A stretch of 64,000 nt of DNA from CAZQFV01 sp964592645 (GTDB lineage Bacteria; Chloroflexota; Chloroflexia; DTKN01). The translations under genes were made by a program, and so were the position numbers. The notes beneath the pieces are model-generated. The model was not told the DNA's origin. It did not search any database and saw nothing but the letters and a program-made list of their open reading frames with translations. Below, piece by piece: positions 1 through 8,038 of this stretch. How positions within the stretch are numbered: position 1 is the first letter of the stretch; every line of letters begins with the position of its first letter. Location: assembly GCA_964592645.1 (NCBI GenBank), contig CAZQFV010000011.1:43352-107351 (forward strand), written 5' to 3'.

Positions 1-753
1 GTGTACGGGTACAACGCCTCTACCTCCTCCGGGGTAGCGATCTATGGCCAAGGCCCCAACGCCGTCCTGGGCGACTCCTCCACCCCCAACTATGGCGCGG
101 TGGTGGGGCGAAACTTTGCCACCACGGGGACCGGCATGGGCGTGTACGGCTCGTCGGCCGCGACCGGCGGCCGCGGCGTCTACGGCTACGCCAGCGCCGC
201 CAGCGGCGTCGCTGTCGGCGTAGTCGGCGAGACAGAATCACCCGACGGCTTTGGCGTCTACTCCTGGGGCAACTTTGCCGCGACCGGGACCAAGTCCGCC
301 GTCGTCCAGACCCAGGACCACGGTTGGCGCAGTCTCTATGCCATGGAGAGCCCGGAGGTCCTCTTCGAGGACGTCGGTACGGCCCAACTCACGGACGGCC
401 AGGCCGTCGTACCGATCGATCCCATCTTCGCCCAGACCGTCAACCTGGAGCAGCCCTACCAGGTCTTTCTCACCCCGCAGGGCGGCTACTGCGCGCTCTA
501 CGTCGCGGAAAAGACCACCGCGTCCTTCACCGTGCGCGCCCAGGAGGGTTCCTCCTGCCAGATCGCCTTCGACTACCGCATCATCGCCAAGCGGCTGGGC
601 TACGAGGACGTCCGCCTGGAGCCGGCCCAGCCCCCGGCGCGGGCGCAAAACGAGCCAGGGGCTCTGGATCCCACAGGAACGGACAGCAGCGTAGCCGTCC
701 CCGCCCACGAAGGCAATGCGCAGATGAGGCCGGCCCCGGTCGCGGTGCCCTGA
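1..753 (+). CDS. YGVYG-repeat secreted protein, C-terminal part
   Basis: The reading frame is open from base 1, so the gene very probably begins upstream and only its last 250 residues are here. The first ~100 residues are short repeats around G-V-Y-G motifs, as in beta-helix-like surface proteins. A distinct C-terminal domain follows (about residues 95-205), with the segments YAMESPEVLFEDVG and IAFDYRIIAKRLGYED, which I recall as recurrent in Chloroflexota hypothetical proteins. The tail is Pro/Ala-rich. It is paralogous to the protein at 4854-6665: both share the stretch AVLGDSSTP and a following G-R-N motif. Function is unknown; a cell-surface or secreted structural role is inferred from the repeats. 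Confidence 0.75.
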   Translation: MYGYNASTSSGVAIYGQGPNAVLGDSSTPNYGAVVGRNFATTGTGMGVYGSSAATGGRGVYGYASAASGVAVGVVGETESPDGFGVYSWGNFAATGTKSAVVQTQDHGWRSLYAMESPEVLFEDVGTAQLTDGQAVVPIDPIFAQTVNLEQPYQVFLTPQGGYCALYVAEKTTASFTVRAQEGSSCQIAFDYRIIAKRLGYEDVRLEPAQPPARAQNEPGALDPTGTDSSVAVPAHEGNAQMRPAPVAVP

Positions 754-849
754 ACCGCCGCGCCGGGAGAATGAAACGAGGTACTATCGGCTCGATTCCT
801 CCGGGGAGACTGGCGTAGTGGAAATGATCCAACAAGAGGAGGTACCGCC

Positions 850-3800
850 ATGAATGGCAAGCGATTCATTCCCTTGACGATCGCTCTGGTCATCCTGCTC
901 GCCCTCCCGGCCGGCCCCTGGGCCCCGGCGGCGCCGGCCCAGACCGCAGACCAGGCCCCCCACTTCACCGGCCTGGTGCAGTACGATCCCGGCGGCGGCG
1001 ACCTGCTCCCCCAGGCCGACGTGCCGGTCTTTCTCTACGGTTTTCCCCAGAGCGGCGGCCCGCCCGTCCTCCTCGCCAGCGCCCTCACCGCCCCCGACGG
1101 CTCCTTCGACCTCTATACCCGCACCGCCGCCTTTAGCGCCTACGTTGTCCTCAAGGAGGAGATGCGCGGGCTTGTCCCCTTCACCGCCACGGCGGGGCTC
1201 GACGGGCAGGTCTGGGACCCCAGCGCCGTCCTCTACGCGGGAGACCTCTACAGCGACGTCTATCACACCGGCTTTCTCCTGCGCGATGCCCTGCGCTTTG
1301 CCACCCGCTTCCGCGAGCGCTACCTCATCATCACCTCGGATGCCGTCGTGCCGGCCCTGGAGGACTTTATCGCCTACAAGGAGTTCCTTGGCTTCGACGT
1401 CCAGGTCGTCACCGTGGAGCAGCTCGATCCCTTTGGATGGGGGGGGTGGGCGCGGCGCGAGCTGATCCGCGACTACGAGCGCGACCTGGACGAGAGCCCC
1501 GGGGGCCTCAAATACGTGCTCCTCATCGGCACCGATGCCACCATCCCCTTCCTCAAAGTCGTGCCCGAGGGCGCCGATTGGGTGCGCTACCCCTATGAGG
1601 AGTGGCCGCAGATCTGCCAAGATGCCGGCGTCCCCCATGAGGCCAACATGTGCGGCCGCTCGACCGACTGGTACTACGTCGATCTCTACAGCCACTGGTC
1701 CTCCAACGGCGATGGCGTCCTGGGGGAAGGCTTCTGGGCCCCACCGGAACAGGTTATGGACGACCCCCCGGCATTCAACGTCGATGTCTACCTGGGCCGG
1801 CTGCCCTTTGACAACCCCGCGACGGTTGAGAAGGCGCTCGCGACCATCATGGCCTTTGAGCAGGACGACGGCGACTGGAAGAAGCGTGTCCTGCTGGCCG
1901 GGGCCATGAACAGTCTGGGCGGATGGTCCTGGGATCCCATCAGCGCACTCTACAAGCCGGCTATCCAAGCGACCGACAACGCCTACCTGATGGAGCACGC
2001 CTACTCCGACTATCTGTTCGGTGAGGGCTTTTCTCGCGTCCGCCTCTACGAGAAGGACCATCCCCCAACAGGCTATCCGCCCAGCACCTTCCCCGCCGAT
2101 GCGCCGCTCAGGCTGGAAAATGTGATCGCCGAATGGACCTCCCAGGACTTGGGCCTGGTCAAAGTGGCCGGCCACGGCAGCGAGGGGGGGGTCGGCCGGC
2201 GGGCCTGGACCCACGACTATGACATGCCAGGCGTAATCGAAAGCCCGACCCGGCCGCTCACCGATGGCCAGAGCCTGAGCGACGTGGAGGCGATTGCCTT
2301 CCTCCTGCGCGACCAGGTCGGCCAGATGCTGTCGCCCTCGGCCAAGGCCACCGTGCTCATGGCCGATTCCTGCGCCACCGGCGCCTGGTACACCACGAAC
2401 AACCTGCCCTCCGTCTACATGACGGCGGGGCGCATTGCCGCCTGGATCGGGGGCACCTGCCAGATCGGCTACACCTACGGGTGGAACTCGCCTTCGCAGG
2501 ACGGCGGCCAGGCGGTGGACTACTGGATCGGCGAGGCCATCTTCCAGCAGAACCTTCCGCTGGGGGACGGCGTCTGGACCGGCCTGGACAACGTCCGCCA
2601 GATGTTCGGCGCCAATTGGGGGAACGGCGCCTACACCTCGGCCTTCCTCTCCTTCGACCTGTACGGCGACCCCTCTATGGACTTCTGGGGCAACGGCGCC
2701 GACGTGCGTGGCCCCTGGCCCATGTTCCACTATGACTGGGCGGGGCGGGGGCAGACCTCCCTGGCCGGCCCGGGGCTCCTGGGCCAGGTCTACTGGAACG
2801 TGGACATCGCCCCGACGCCGGCCGGCAGCCGCGTCCCTTCGCCGGTGGTCAACCGGGACGACCGCGTGGTGATCGGCGACAGCAGCGGCGTGGTCCGCAG
2901 CATCGACATGGCCGGCAACGTCCTGTGGTCCTATCCAACCGACGGGCCGATCGACACCGCCCCGGCGCTGGGGCTGGCCGGCACCGTCTACGTGCAGACC
3001 AAGAACGGCACCCTCTACGCCATCCGCGAGAACGGCACGCTGTACTGGTCGCGCGCGGTGGGGCAGAGCGATGCCTCGCCCAAGGTCGGCCCGAACGGCT
3101 GGATCTACGTGGGCGGTTCCGACAACAACGGCCCCGGCGGCAGCACGCGCTACCTCCTGATGGCCTACCGCGCCGACGGCGAGCGCAAGAGCCTGGTGGA
3201 ACTGGACGCACGTGTCACCACGACGCCCTCGTTCGGTGAGGACGGTGGCGTCCTGGTGGGCACGGCTGCCGGCACCCTCTACGAACTGGCCCCCGACTTG
3301 GCGATGGTCGGCTCGCATTCGCTCGGCCAGGGCTATGCCATCGGCGATGGTCTGGCCGTGGCTGGCGACGCCATGCAGACGGTGCTCGTGCCAACGACCG
3401 GCGGGCTCCTGATCGCCTGGACCAACCTGTACGACTTTCCTCTCTGGTACTTTTCCGGCTGCGGCCCGGTGCGCTCGGCGCCGGCCGTGACCCAGGACGG
3501 TAAGGTCATCTTTGGTTCGCAGGACGGCAAGGTCTATGCGCTGCAACTGGCCGATGGTAACAAGATCTGGGAATACGACACCGGCGGGCCGGTCGATTCC
3601 TCGCCGGCGCTGGACCCCGTGTTCGCTTATGTCGTCGGCGGGAACCCGGCCCACCTGTACATCCTGCGCACGGCCGACGGCACCTTCTTCCCCGGCTTTA
3701 TCGAGATCGGCGGAAGCGCGCAGGGCGGCTCCTCGCCGGCCATCGGCGAAAGCAAGATGCTCTACGTGGCCTCGGCCGAGGGGGCGCTCTATGCCATCGG

Positions 3801-4731
3801 CAAGATCAACTGGCCGAAGCCGCCCAGGCTGCAGGCCAAGGCCTGGCCCTGGGAGATCGTCGTGCAGATCGAGGCGGGCGACCCGCTGGCCTGGCACCTC
3901 CTGGAGCGGCGCGTGCCCGGCGGCCAGTGGAGCGCGCTGGTGGAACTCGCGCCCGGCACCGCCGAGTTCCACGACAACACCGTGCTCCCCGGCGGGCGCT
4001 ACCAGTACCGCGCGCTGGCCTTCCTCGCCGGCGCGGGTGCGGAAAACACCGCCGCAACGAGGCAGCAGTCCGAGTACTCGGAGTACTCGCCCATCGTGCC
4101 GGTGCGGGCGCTGCGCGCCGTGCCGGAGGCTCCCGCTGTCCCCACGGTGACGCCGCTTTCCTCGACGGAGCTACGCCTGGAGTGGAGGGCCGCGCCGACC
4201 GCCTCGATCGGCCTGCGCATCTGGCGGCTGGACCCCGCACAGGCCGACTATGCCGAGATCGCCCTCCTGCCCGGCGAAGCAACCTCCTTTGACGACAGCG
4301 GGCTGCTTTCGGACACGACCTACCTGTACCGCCTGCAGGCGGTGGACGAGGCCGGGGATTCGCCCTTGAGCGAGCCGGGCGGCGGCACGACCTGGGCGCG
4401 GACGCTTCCGGCGCCCCGGCAGGTCACCGTCTGGCCGCTGGAGGGGTGGAACTTTCGAGTGTGCTGGGTGCCGGGAGGGAGCGAGTACGAGTCCGTCGTC
4501 GCCCGGGCCGCGGCCGGGGAGATGGAGGCCGGCCGGATCGGCCACGTTGCCGCCGGCCAGACCTGCTTCACCGATACCCATGGCTTTGCTTCCTCGTTCG
4601 AGTACCGGGTCAAGCATGTGGCCGGCCAGGACGAATCGGACTGGGCGCTGGCGGCGCCGACGACGCCGCCCGACTGGCTGGTGGTGCACGCCATCTATCT
4701 GCCGATTGTCCTGAAGTCGGCGGCGCCCTGA
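850..4731 (+). CDS. Gingipain-like C25 peptidase with beta-propeller and FN3 domains
   Basis: Secreted multidomain protein of 1293 residues. A signal peptide covers about residues 1-31. A C25 (gingipain-type) cysteine peptidase region spans about 150-620; the likely catalytic His442 lies in VAGHGSEGG and Cys508 in MADSCATGAW. A PQQ-like beta-propeller follows (about 655-985, repeats of the type GTLYAIRENGTLYW), then about three fibronectin III-like domains (990-1275). The protein ends in HAIYLPIVLKSAAP, the C-terminal motif shared with other secreted proteins of this window. The ATG is preceded by AGAGGAGGT. It probably acts outside the cell as a protease or processing enzyme. C25 membership is inferred from motif context and would need a profile search. 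Confidence 0.8.
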   Translation: MNGKRFIPLTIALVILLALPAGPWAPAAPAQTADQAPHFTGLVQYDPGGGDLLPQADVPVFLYGFPQSGGPPVLLASALTAPDGSFDLYTRTAAFSAYVVLKEEMRGLVPFTATAGLDGQVWDPSAVLYAGDLYSDVYHTGFLLRDALRFATRFRERYLIITSDAVVPALEDFIAYKEFLGFDVQVVTVEQLDPFGWGGWARRELIRDYERDLDESPGGLKYVLLIGTDATIPFLKVVPEGADWVRYPYEEWPQICQDAGVPHEANMCGRSTDWYYVDLYSHWSSNGDGVLGEGFWAPPEQVMDDPPAFNVDVYLGRLPFDNPATVEKALATIMAFEQDDGDWKKRVLLAGAMNSLGGWSWDPISALYKPAIQATDNAYLMEHAYSDYLFGEGFSRVRLYEKDHPPTGYPPSTFPADAPLRLENVIAEWTSQDLGLVKVAGHGSEGGVGRRAWTHDYDMPGVIESPTRPLTDGQSLSDVEAIAFLLRDQVGQMLSPSAKATVLMADSCATGAWYTTNNLPSVYMTAGRIAAWIGGTCQIGYTYGWNSPSQDGGQAVDYWIGEAIFQQNLPLGDGVWTGLDNVRQMFGANWGNGAYTSAFLSFDLYGDPSMDFWGNGADVRGPWPMFHYDWAGRGQTSLAGPGLLGQVYWNVDIAPTPAGSRVPSPVVNRDDRVVIGDSSGVVRSIDMAGNVLWSYPTDGPIDTAPALGLAGTVYVQTKNGTLYAIRENGTLYWSRAVGQSDASPKVGPNGWIYVGGSDNNGPGGSTRYLLMAYRADGERKSLVELDARVTTTPSFGEDGGVLVGTAAGTLYELAPDLAMVGSHSLGQGYAIGDGLAVAGDAMQTVLVPTTGGLLIAWTNLYDFPLWYFSGCGPVRSAPAVTQDGKVIFGSQDGKVYALQLADGNKIWEYDTGGPVDSSPALDPVFAYVVGGNPAHLYILRTADGTFFPGFIEIGGSAQGGSSPAIGESKMLYVASAEGALYAIGKINWPKPPRLQAKAWPWEIVVQIEAGDPLAWHLLERRVPGGQWSALVELAPGTAEFHDNTVLPGGRYQYRALAFLAGAGAENTAATRQQSEYSEYSPIVPVRALRAVPEAPAVPTVTPLSSTELRLEWRAAPTASIGLRIWRLDPAQADYAEIALLPGEATSFDDSGLLSDTTYLYRLQAVDEAGDSPLSEPGGGTTWARTLPAPRQVTVWPLEGWNFRVCWVPGGSEYESVVARAAAGEMEAGRIGHVAAGQTCFTDTHGFASSFEYRVKHVAGQDESDWALAAPTTPPDWLVVHAIYLPIVLKSAAP

Positions 4732-4853
4732 GGCGGCCGGGCAAACGTCGGCGAGGGACGGCCGGCTGGAGGTGAATGGATCCCGGGCCGGCCCCCGGAA
4801 GAAAGAAGGCAGGGCGGGCCGGCGCCCTGTAAGGAGAAAAAGGAGGTACGGCA

Positions 4854-6665
4854 ATGAAAGGCAGAATCGTCCCCATCCTGCTGGCTCTGGCGGTGCTCCT
4901 GGCCCTTTCCGTGGGCCTGAGCACGGCCCAGGGCCCCGGATCGACGCTCCCCACCGGCGAGTCCAACGGGGAGCTCCAGACGGCCGTGGGCAGCGCCTTC
5001 ACCTACCAAGGCCAACTGAACAAGGAGGGCAGCCCGGTCGACGCCACCTGCACCATGGCCTTCCGCCTCTACGACGAACTCTCGGCCGGCGACCTGGTCG
5101 GCACCCCCATCACCACCAACGTGGCCGTCGCCGACGGGCTCTTCACCGTGGCCCTCGACTTCCCCGGGGCCTTCGAAGGTGAAGCCCGCTTCCTGGAGAT
5201 CGCCGTGGCCTGCCCCGGGGATGCCGGCTTCATTACCCTCACCCCGCGCCAGGAGCTGACCGCGGCCCCCTACGCCCTCTCGCTGCGGCCGGGGGCGGTC
5301 ATCTCCGGCACAGTGGCCGGCGGCATTGCCCTGACGGTCCTCAATGGCGCCGCTAATGGTGGTGCTGTCTACGCCCGCGGCCCGAACGCCGTGATCGGCA
5401 TTTCCGAATCTCCCGGCTATGCCGCGATCCTTGGCCGCAACACGGCCATCACGGACACCACCTACGGCGTGTACGGCCTGAGCGATAGCACAGAAGGTTA
5501 CGGCGTCTACGGGAGAAGCAACCACATCGGCGTCTACGGTGAGACCAGCAGTACCGGCGGCAATGGCGTCTTCGGCTATTCCATGGCGACCAGTGGTGAA
5601 ACCTATGGTGTGTATGGTCGGAGCAACAGCACGGAAGGCATAGGCGTCTTCGGCCGGGCCGCGGCTACCAGCGGCACCACCTGGGGCGTGTACGGCCGCT
5701 CCGACTCGACCGCCGGCACCGGCGTATACGGCTACAACTCCTCCACTTCCTCTGGGATAGGGGTACACGGCGTAGGCCCGAACGCCGTCCTGGGCGATTC
5801 CTCCACGCCCGGCTATGCCGCCGTGATGGGGCGAAACATGGCGACTACCGGGACGGGCATGGGCGTGTACGGCCAGACCTATTCCACCGAGGGGCGCGGC
5901 GTCCACGGCTACGCGAGCGCTACCACGGGCGACGCCCGCGGCGTCTACGGCCGCTCCGACTCGACCGCCGGCTACGGGGTGTTCGGCTGGGCCACCGCTG
6001 CCACCGGCTATGGATCGGGGGTCTATGGGACAGCCTCCTCCGCCGACGGCTGCGGCGTGACCGGCTCCAACGATGGCGGCACGGGCGTCTCCGGGTATAC
6101 GGAGACCGGCACAGGGGTATACGGTCACGCGGATGGCAACGGGGTCGCCATCAAGGCTGAGGGGCAGGTCGGCGGCAACCTGATCGAGGCCTGGCACGGG
6201 CCGCTGTTCTTGGACCGCAAATTCTACGTGGCCGACAACGGCAACGTCTATGCCGACGGCTCTTACCTTAACCCGGCCGCCGGGTACGCCGAGATGATGC
6301 CCGGCACAGCCGGGCTGGAGGCCGGCGACGTGCTCGTCGTCGGTCTGGATGGCAAGCTGGCGCGCTGCACGGCGGCCTACCAGCCCACCGTCGTCGGCGT
6401 CTATGCGCCGCAGGCCGGCTTCATCGGCGGGGCCGTGGAGGGCGCGACCGGCCAGGTGCCCTTGGCAGTCGTGGGCGTCGTGACGGTCAAGGTCTCGACC
6501 GAGAACGGCCCCATCGCCGCGGGTGACCTGCTCGTGGCCGCGGACACCGCGGGCTATGCCATGCGCGCCAGCGCGGACCCGCCGCTGGGCACGGTCATCG
6601 GCAAGGCGCTGGAAGGGTTGGATACCGGCACGGGCACCATCCTGATGCTGGTCATGCTGCGATAG
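4854..6665 (+). CDS. YGVYG-repeat secreted protein
   Basis: 603 residues. A signal peptide (about 1-26) is followed by an N-terminal beta-rich module (about 40-150, with FTYQGQLNKEG and LTAAPYALSLR). About 280 residues of degenerate repeats with GVYGRS, GVFGRA and GVYGYN follow. The C-terminal module (about 440-603) resembles regions seen in tail-fibre-like or surface proteins (AGDVLVVG, AAGDLLVAADTAGYAM). A strong ribosome site AAAGGAGGT precedes the ATG. It is a paralogue of the truncated gene at 1-753 but has a different C-terminal domain, which suggests that repeat modules are recombined between neighbouring genes. It lacks the YLPLVLR motif. Function unknown; an extracellular fibrous or adhesive role is an inference. 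Confidence 0.8.
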   Translation: MKGRIVPILLALAVLLALSVGLSTAQGPGSTLPTGESNGELQTAVGSAFTYQGQLNKEGSPVDATCTMAFRLYDELSAGDLVGTPITTNVAVADGLFTVALDFPGAFEGEARFLEIAVACPGDAGFITLTPRQELTAAPYALSLRPGAVISGTVAGGIALTVLNGAANGGAVYARGPNAVIGISESPGYAAILGRNTAITDTTYGVYGLSDSTEGYGVYGRSNHIGVYGETSSTGGNGVFGYSMATSGETYGVYGRSNSTEGIGVFGRAAATSGTTWGVYGRSDSTAGTGVYGYNSSTSSGIGVHGVGPNAVLGDSSTPGYAAVMGRNMATTGTGMGVYGQTYSTEGRGVHGYASATTGDARGVYGRSDSTAGYGVFGWATAATGYGSGVYGTASSADGCGVTGSNDGGTGVSGYTETGTGVYGHADGNGVAIKAEGQVGGNLIEAWHGPLFLDRKFYVADNGNVYADGSYLNPAAGYAEMMPGTAGLEAGDVLVVGLDGKLARCTAAYQPTVVGVYAPQAGFIGGAVEGATGQVPLAVVGVVTVKVSTENGPIAAGDLLVAADTAGYAMRASADPPLGTVIGKALEGLDTGTGTILMLVMLR

Positions 6666-6675
6666 GAGGTGCCCC

Positions 6676-6981
6676 ATGCGACGAACAACTCTGGTCCTGA
6701 TCGGCGCAGCGCTCCTGGCCCTGGCCGTAGTGGCCGGATATGGTCTGCCGGCCGCGGCCCAGCAGCCGGAACAAACCTACACGCTCGATTGGTGGACGGT
6801 GGACGGCGGCGGCGCTACCTTCAGCACCGGCGGCGGCTACTCCCTGGGCGGGACGGCCGGCCAGCCCGATGCCGGGGTGCTCCAGGGCGGTGGCTACACC
6901 CTGGGCGGCGGCTTCTGGCGGGGCGGGGTGTTGGCGGCCGTGTACTACATCTATCTGCCGGTCATCGTGCGGGGCTTCTGA
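6676..6981 (+). CDS. Small secreted protein with C-terminal YLPVIVR motif
   Basis: 101 residues. The N-terminal signal peptide (about 1-29, LVLIGAALLALAVVAGYG) probably ends at AAAQQ. The short body carries the Gly-rich segments DWWTVDGGG, SLGGTAGQPD and TLGGGFWRGG, which I recall as a small domain often found in Chloroflexota secreted proteins. It ends in YYIYLPVIVRGF, matching the C-terminal motif of the proteases at 850-4731 and 23639-27247. The ATG follows TAGGAGGTGCCCC. It starts 10 bases after the stop of the repeat protein, so the two are probably co-transcribed. Function unknown. Confidence 0.75.
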   Translation: MRRTTLVLIGAALLALAVVAGYGLPAAAQQPEQTYTLDWWTVDGGGATFSTGGGYSLGGTAGQPDAGVLQGGGYTLGGGFWRGGVLAAVYYIYLPVIVRGF

Positions 6982-7007
6982 GGCCCAGGGCGACCTGGGG
7001 GCGCATT

Positions 7008-7047
7008 CCCTGCTGCAGGGCGCGTGGCCGCCGGCCCTGCAGCAGGG
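7008..7047 (+). terminator. Perfect 14-bp inverted repeat after secreted-protein genes
   Basis: CCCTGCTGCAGGGC (7008-7021) and its exact reverse complement (7034-7047) are separated by 12 bases. The element starts 26 bases after the stop of the small secreted protein, so it is a plausible 3' end hairpin for that operon. No U-tract follows, so intrinsic termination is uncertain. Confidence 0.45.
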
Positions 7048-7154
7048 GCCGGCCCTCGCCGAAAGGCCAGGCGGGCCGGCCGATGACGTCGCCCGGCGAT
7101 GCGCCCCTGGCGGGTGCCCCCGGCCGGCGCTCCGCAGAGAAAGGAGGCGCGACG

Positions 7155-7184
7155 GTGAAAGGCAGCCTTCTTGCCATAGGATAG
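7155..7184 (+). other. Aborted leader: ribosome site, GTG and nine codons
   Basis: AAAGGAGG is followed by a GTG and codons reading VKGSLLAIG before a TAG. The arrangement resembles the starts of the secreted-protein genes upstream, for example the AAGGAGGTACGGC-type leader and MKGR start at 4854. It looks like the relic of a lost secreted-protein gene rather than a working peptide gene. The rest of 6982-7219 shows only the inverted repeat listed separately. Confidence 0.3.
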
Positions 7185-7219
7185 AACCGTGCGCAGGCGG
7201 CGCAAGGAGGAAAAAGACC

Positions 7220-7480
7220 GTGAGCATGCTCCAAGCGCCGGGAACGGTCCTTCTCCTGGGGGCGCTCCTGGCCGGCGGGACAGCCCTGCCTTTGTGTCTT
7301 TGTGCCTTTGTGGTTTGTGAGATGCCTTCCCGATCCTTGAGGAAACAACGGCAAGAACGGTCGGAGGATACACAACATCCACTTGCCGGCGAGTCTGTTG
7401 TCTCAGGGCATCGTATCGTGCAGTATCGCTGGAGCTGCTCCAGCGGGCGTGCGACCAGGTACTTCTCCGCAAGGGGGTAA
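7220..7480 (+). pseudogene. Signal-peptide-like remnant disrupted by dispersed repeat
   Basis: AAGGAGG precedes a GTG at 7220. The frame starts with a hydrophobic signal-like segment (GTVLLLGALLAGGTALP) and then runs directly into a copy of the dispersed intergenic repeat (7288-7324), which encodes the odd stretch LCLCAFVVCEM. The remaining codons to the TAA at 7478-7480 look random. I read it as the 5' end of a former secreted-protein gene cut off by repeat insertion or deletion. It could be expressed but is unlikely to be functional. Confidence 0.35.
7288..7324 (-). repeat. Dispersed intergenic repeat, copy 1
   Basis: Read on the minus strand, it contains CTCACAAACCACAAAGGCAC followed by AAAGACACAAAGG. 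This matches the shared pattern ACCACAAAGGCAC-n-AAGACAC seen in four other intergenic places of this window. Confidence 0.6.
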
Positions 7481-7484
7481 GCAC

Positions 7485-7712
7485 ATGCCGCCACAGGAGG
7501 ACCAGAAAAAGAGGCCAGGGCACGATGCGACCGGGCTCCCCAACTGCTGGGAGGATGGCCCGGCGGCCATCCATCCTCCCTCCGGCCCGGTGCCGGCCGC
7601 CTGGCTCCAGGCGCGGCTGCGGGAGCTCCAGGCCCTGCTGGCGGCCGGCCTGATCAGCGCCCAGGAGTACGAAGCGTTGCGGGAGAAAGCCCTGCAGAAA
7701 CGCGCCAAATGA
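7485..7712 (+). CDS. Small SHOCT-like protein
   Basis: 75 residues from the ATG at 7485, which has AAGGGGGT just upstream; an upstream extension to 7383 lacks a comparable site. The N-terminal half is polar and low-complexity. The C-terminal ~30 residues (LRELQALLAAGLISAQEYEA and following) fit the short C-terminal SHOCT-type helix pair, an oligomerisation module whose signature is a leucine-rich helix, then G-L-I-[ST]-x-x-E-[FY]. There is no membrane segment or signal peptide, unlike many SHOCT proteins. Its TGA overlaps the ATG of a 38-codon frame, suggesting coupling. Specific role unknown. Confidence 0.65.
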   Translation: MPPQEDQKKRPGHDATGLPNCWEDGPAAIHPPSGPVPAAWLQARLRELQALLAAGLISAQEYEALREKALQKRAK

Positions 7713-7825
7713 ACGAGCGTGACCTGCGGCATTTGTTTCGGCAGATCGGCCTGCAGTTCACGCTCTATCGGGACCGCGCCGAGTGCTCCGCAAGCGGGCC
7801 CGCGACATTTGTGCGGCGTATGTGA
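7709..7825 (+). CDS. Possible coupled 38-residue peptide
   Basis: An ATG at 7709 overlaps the stop of the SHOCT-like gene (ATGA). It opens a frame of 38 codons beginning MNERDLRHLFRQIGLQFTLY, which could form an amphipathic helix. The overlap type is the one used for translational coupling elsewhere in this window. The second half (ECSASGPATFVRRM) is unremarkable, and the frame stops just before the 3' end of tRNA-Glu. It may be real or chance. Confidence 0.3.
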   Translation: MNERDLRHLFRQIGLQFTLYRDRAECSASGPATFVRRM

Positions 7826-7826
7826 G

Positions 7827-7900
7827 TAGCCCCAGGGGGATTCGAACCCCCGATCTCAGCCTTGAGAGGGCTGCGTCCTAGGCCGCTAGACGATGGGGCC
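7827..7900 (-). tRNA. tRNA-Glu (CTC)
   Basis: 74 bases fold as a full cloverleaf on the minus strand: acceptor GGCCCCA/TGGGGCT, D arm GTC...GAC, anticodon arm CAGCC-CTCTCAA-GGCTG with anticodon CTC, T arm GGGGG-TTCGAAT-CCCCC, discriminator A. CCA is not encoded. A consensus promoter lies just upstream. The gene reads GAG codons and pairs functionally with tRNA-Glu(TTC) at 14260-14333. Confidence 0.95.
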
Positions 7901-7912
7901 GTCGCATAGGGC

Positions 7913-7941
7913 ATTATAGCCGCAACGAGGCATTTTGTCAA
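7913..7941 (-). promoter_or_regulatory. Promoter of tRNA-Glu(CTC)
   Basis: On the minus strand TTGACA (7941-7936), a 17-bp spacer, then TATAAT (7918-7913): a perfect sigma70 consensus 13 bases before the tRNA. Confidence 0.85.
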
Positions 7942-7953
7942 ACAGCGGAATAG

Positions 7954-7982
7954 TTGACAGACAAGCGTCGATGTGTTATGAT
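7954..7982 (+). promoter_or_regulatory. Promoter of the amidase gene
   Basis: TTGACA (7954-7959), a 17-bp spacer, TATGAT (7977-7982). It is divergent to the tRNA-Glu promoter; the two -35 boxes are 12 bp apart. The leader to the ATG at 8039 is about 50 nt. Confidence 0.8.
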
Positions 7983-8038
7983 AGGCAAGAACATACGGCC
8001 TGTAGTAGATTGCCTCCATCGGGGCAAAAGGACATGGG

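Noticed and set aside
784..3972. Very long open frame antisense to the C25 peptidase gene
   Set aside because: High G+C makes long antisense frames common; its composition is Arg/Gly/His-rich without domains, while the plus strand encodes clear domains.
5460..6130. Repeated units resembling a CRISPR or satellite
   Set aside because: They are degenerate coding repeats (G-V-Y-G) in an intact frame with variable length.
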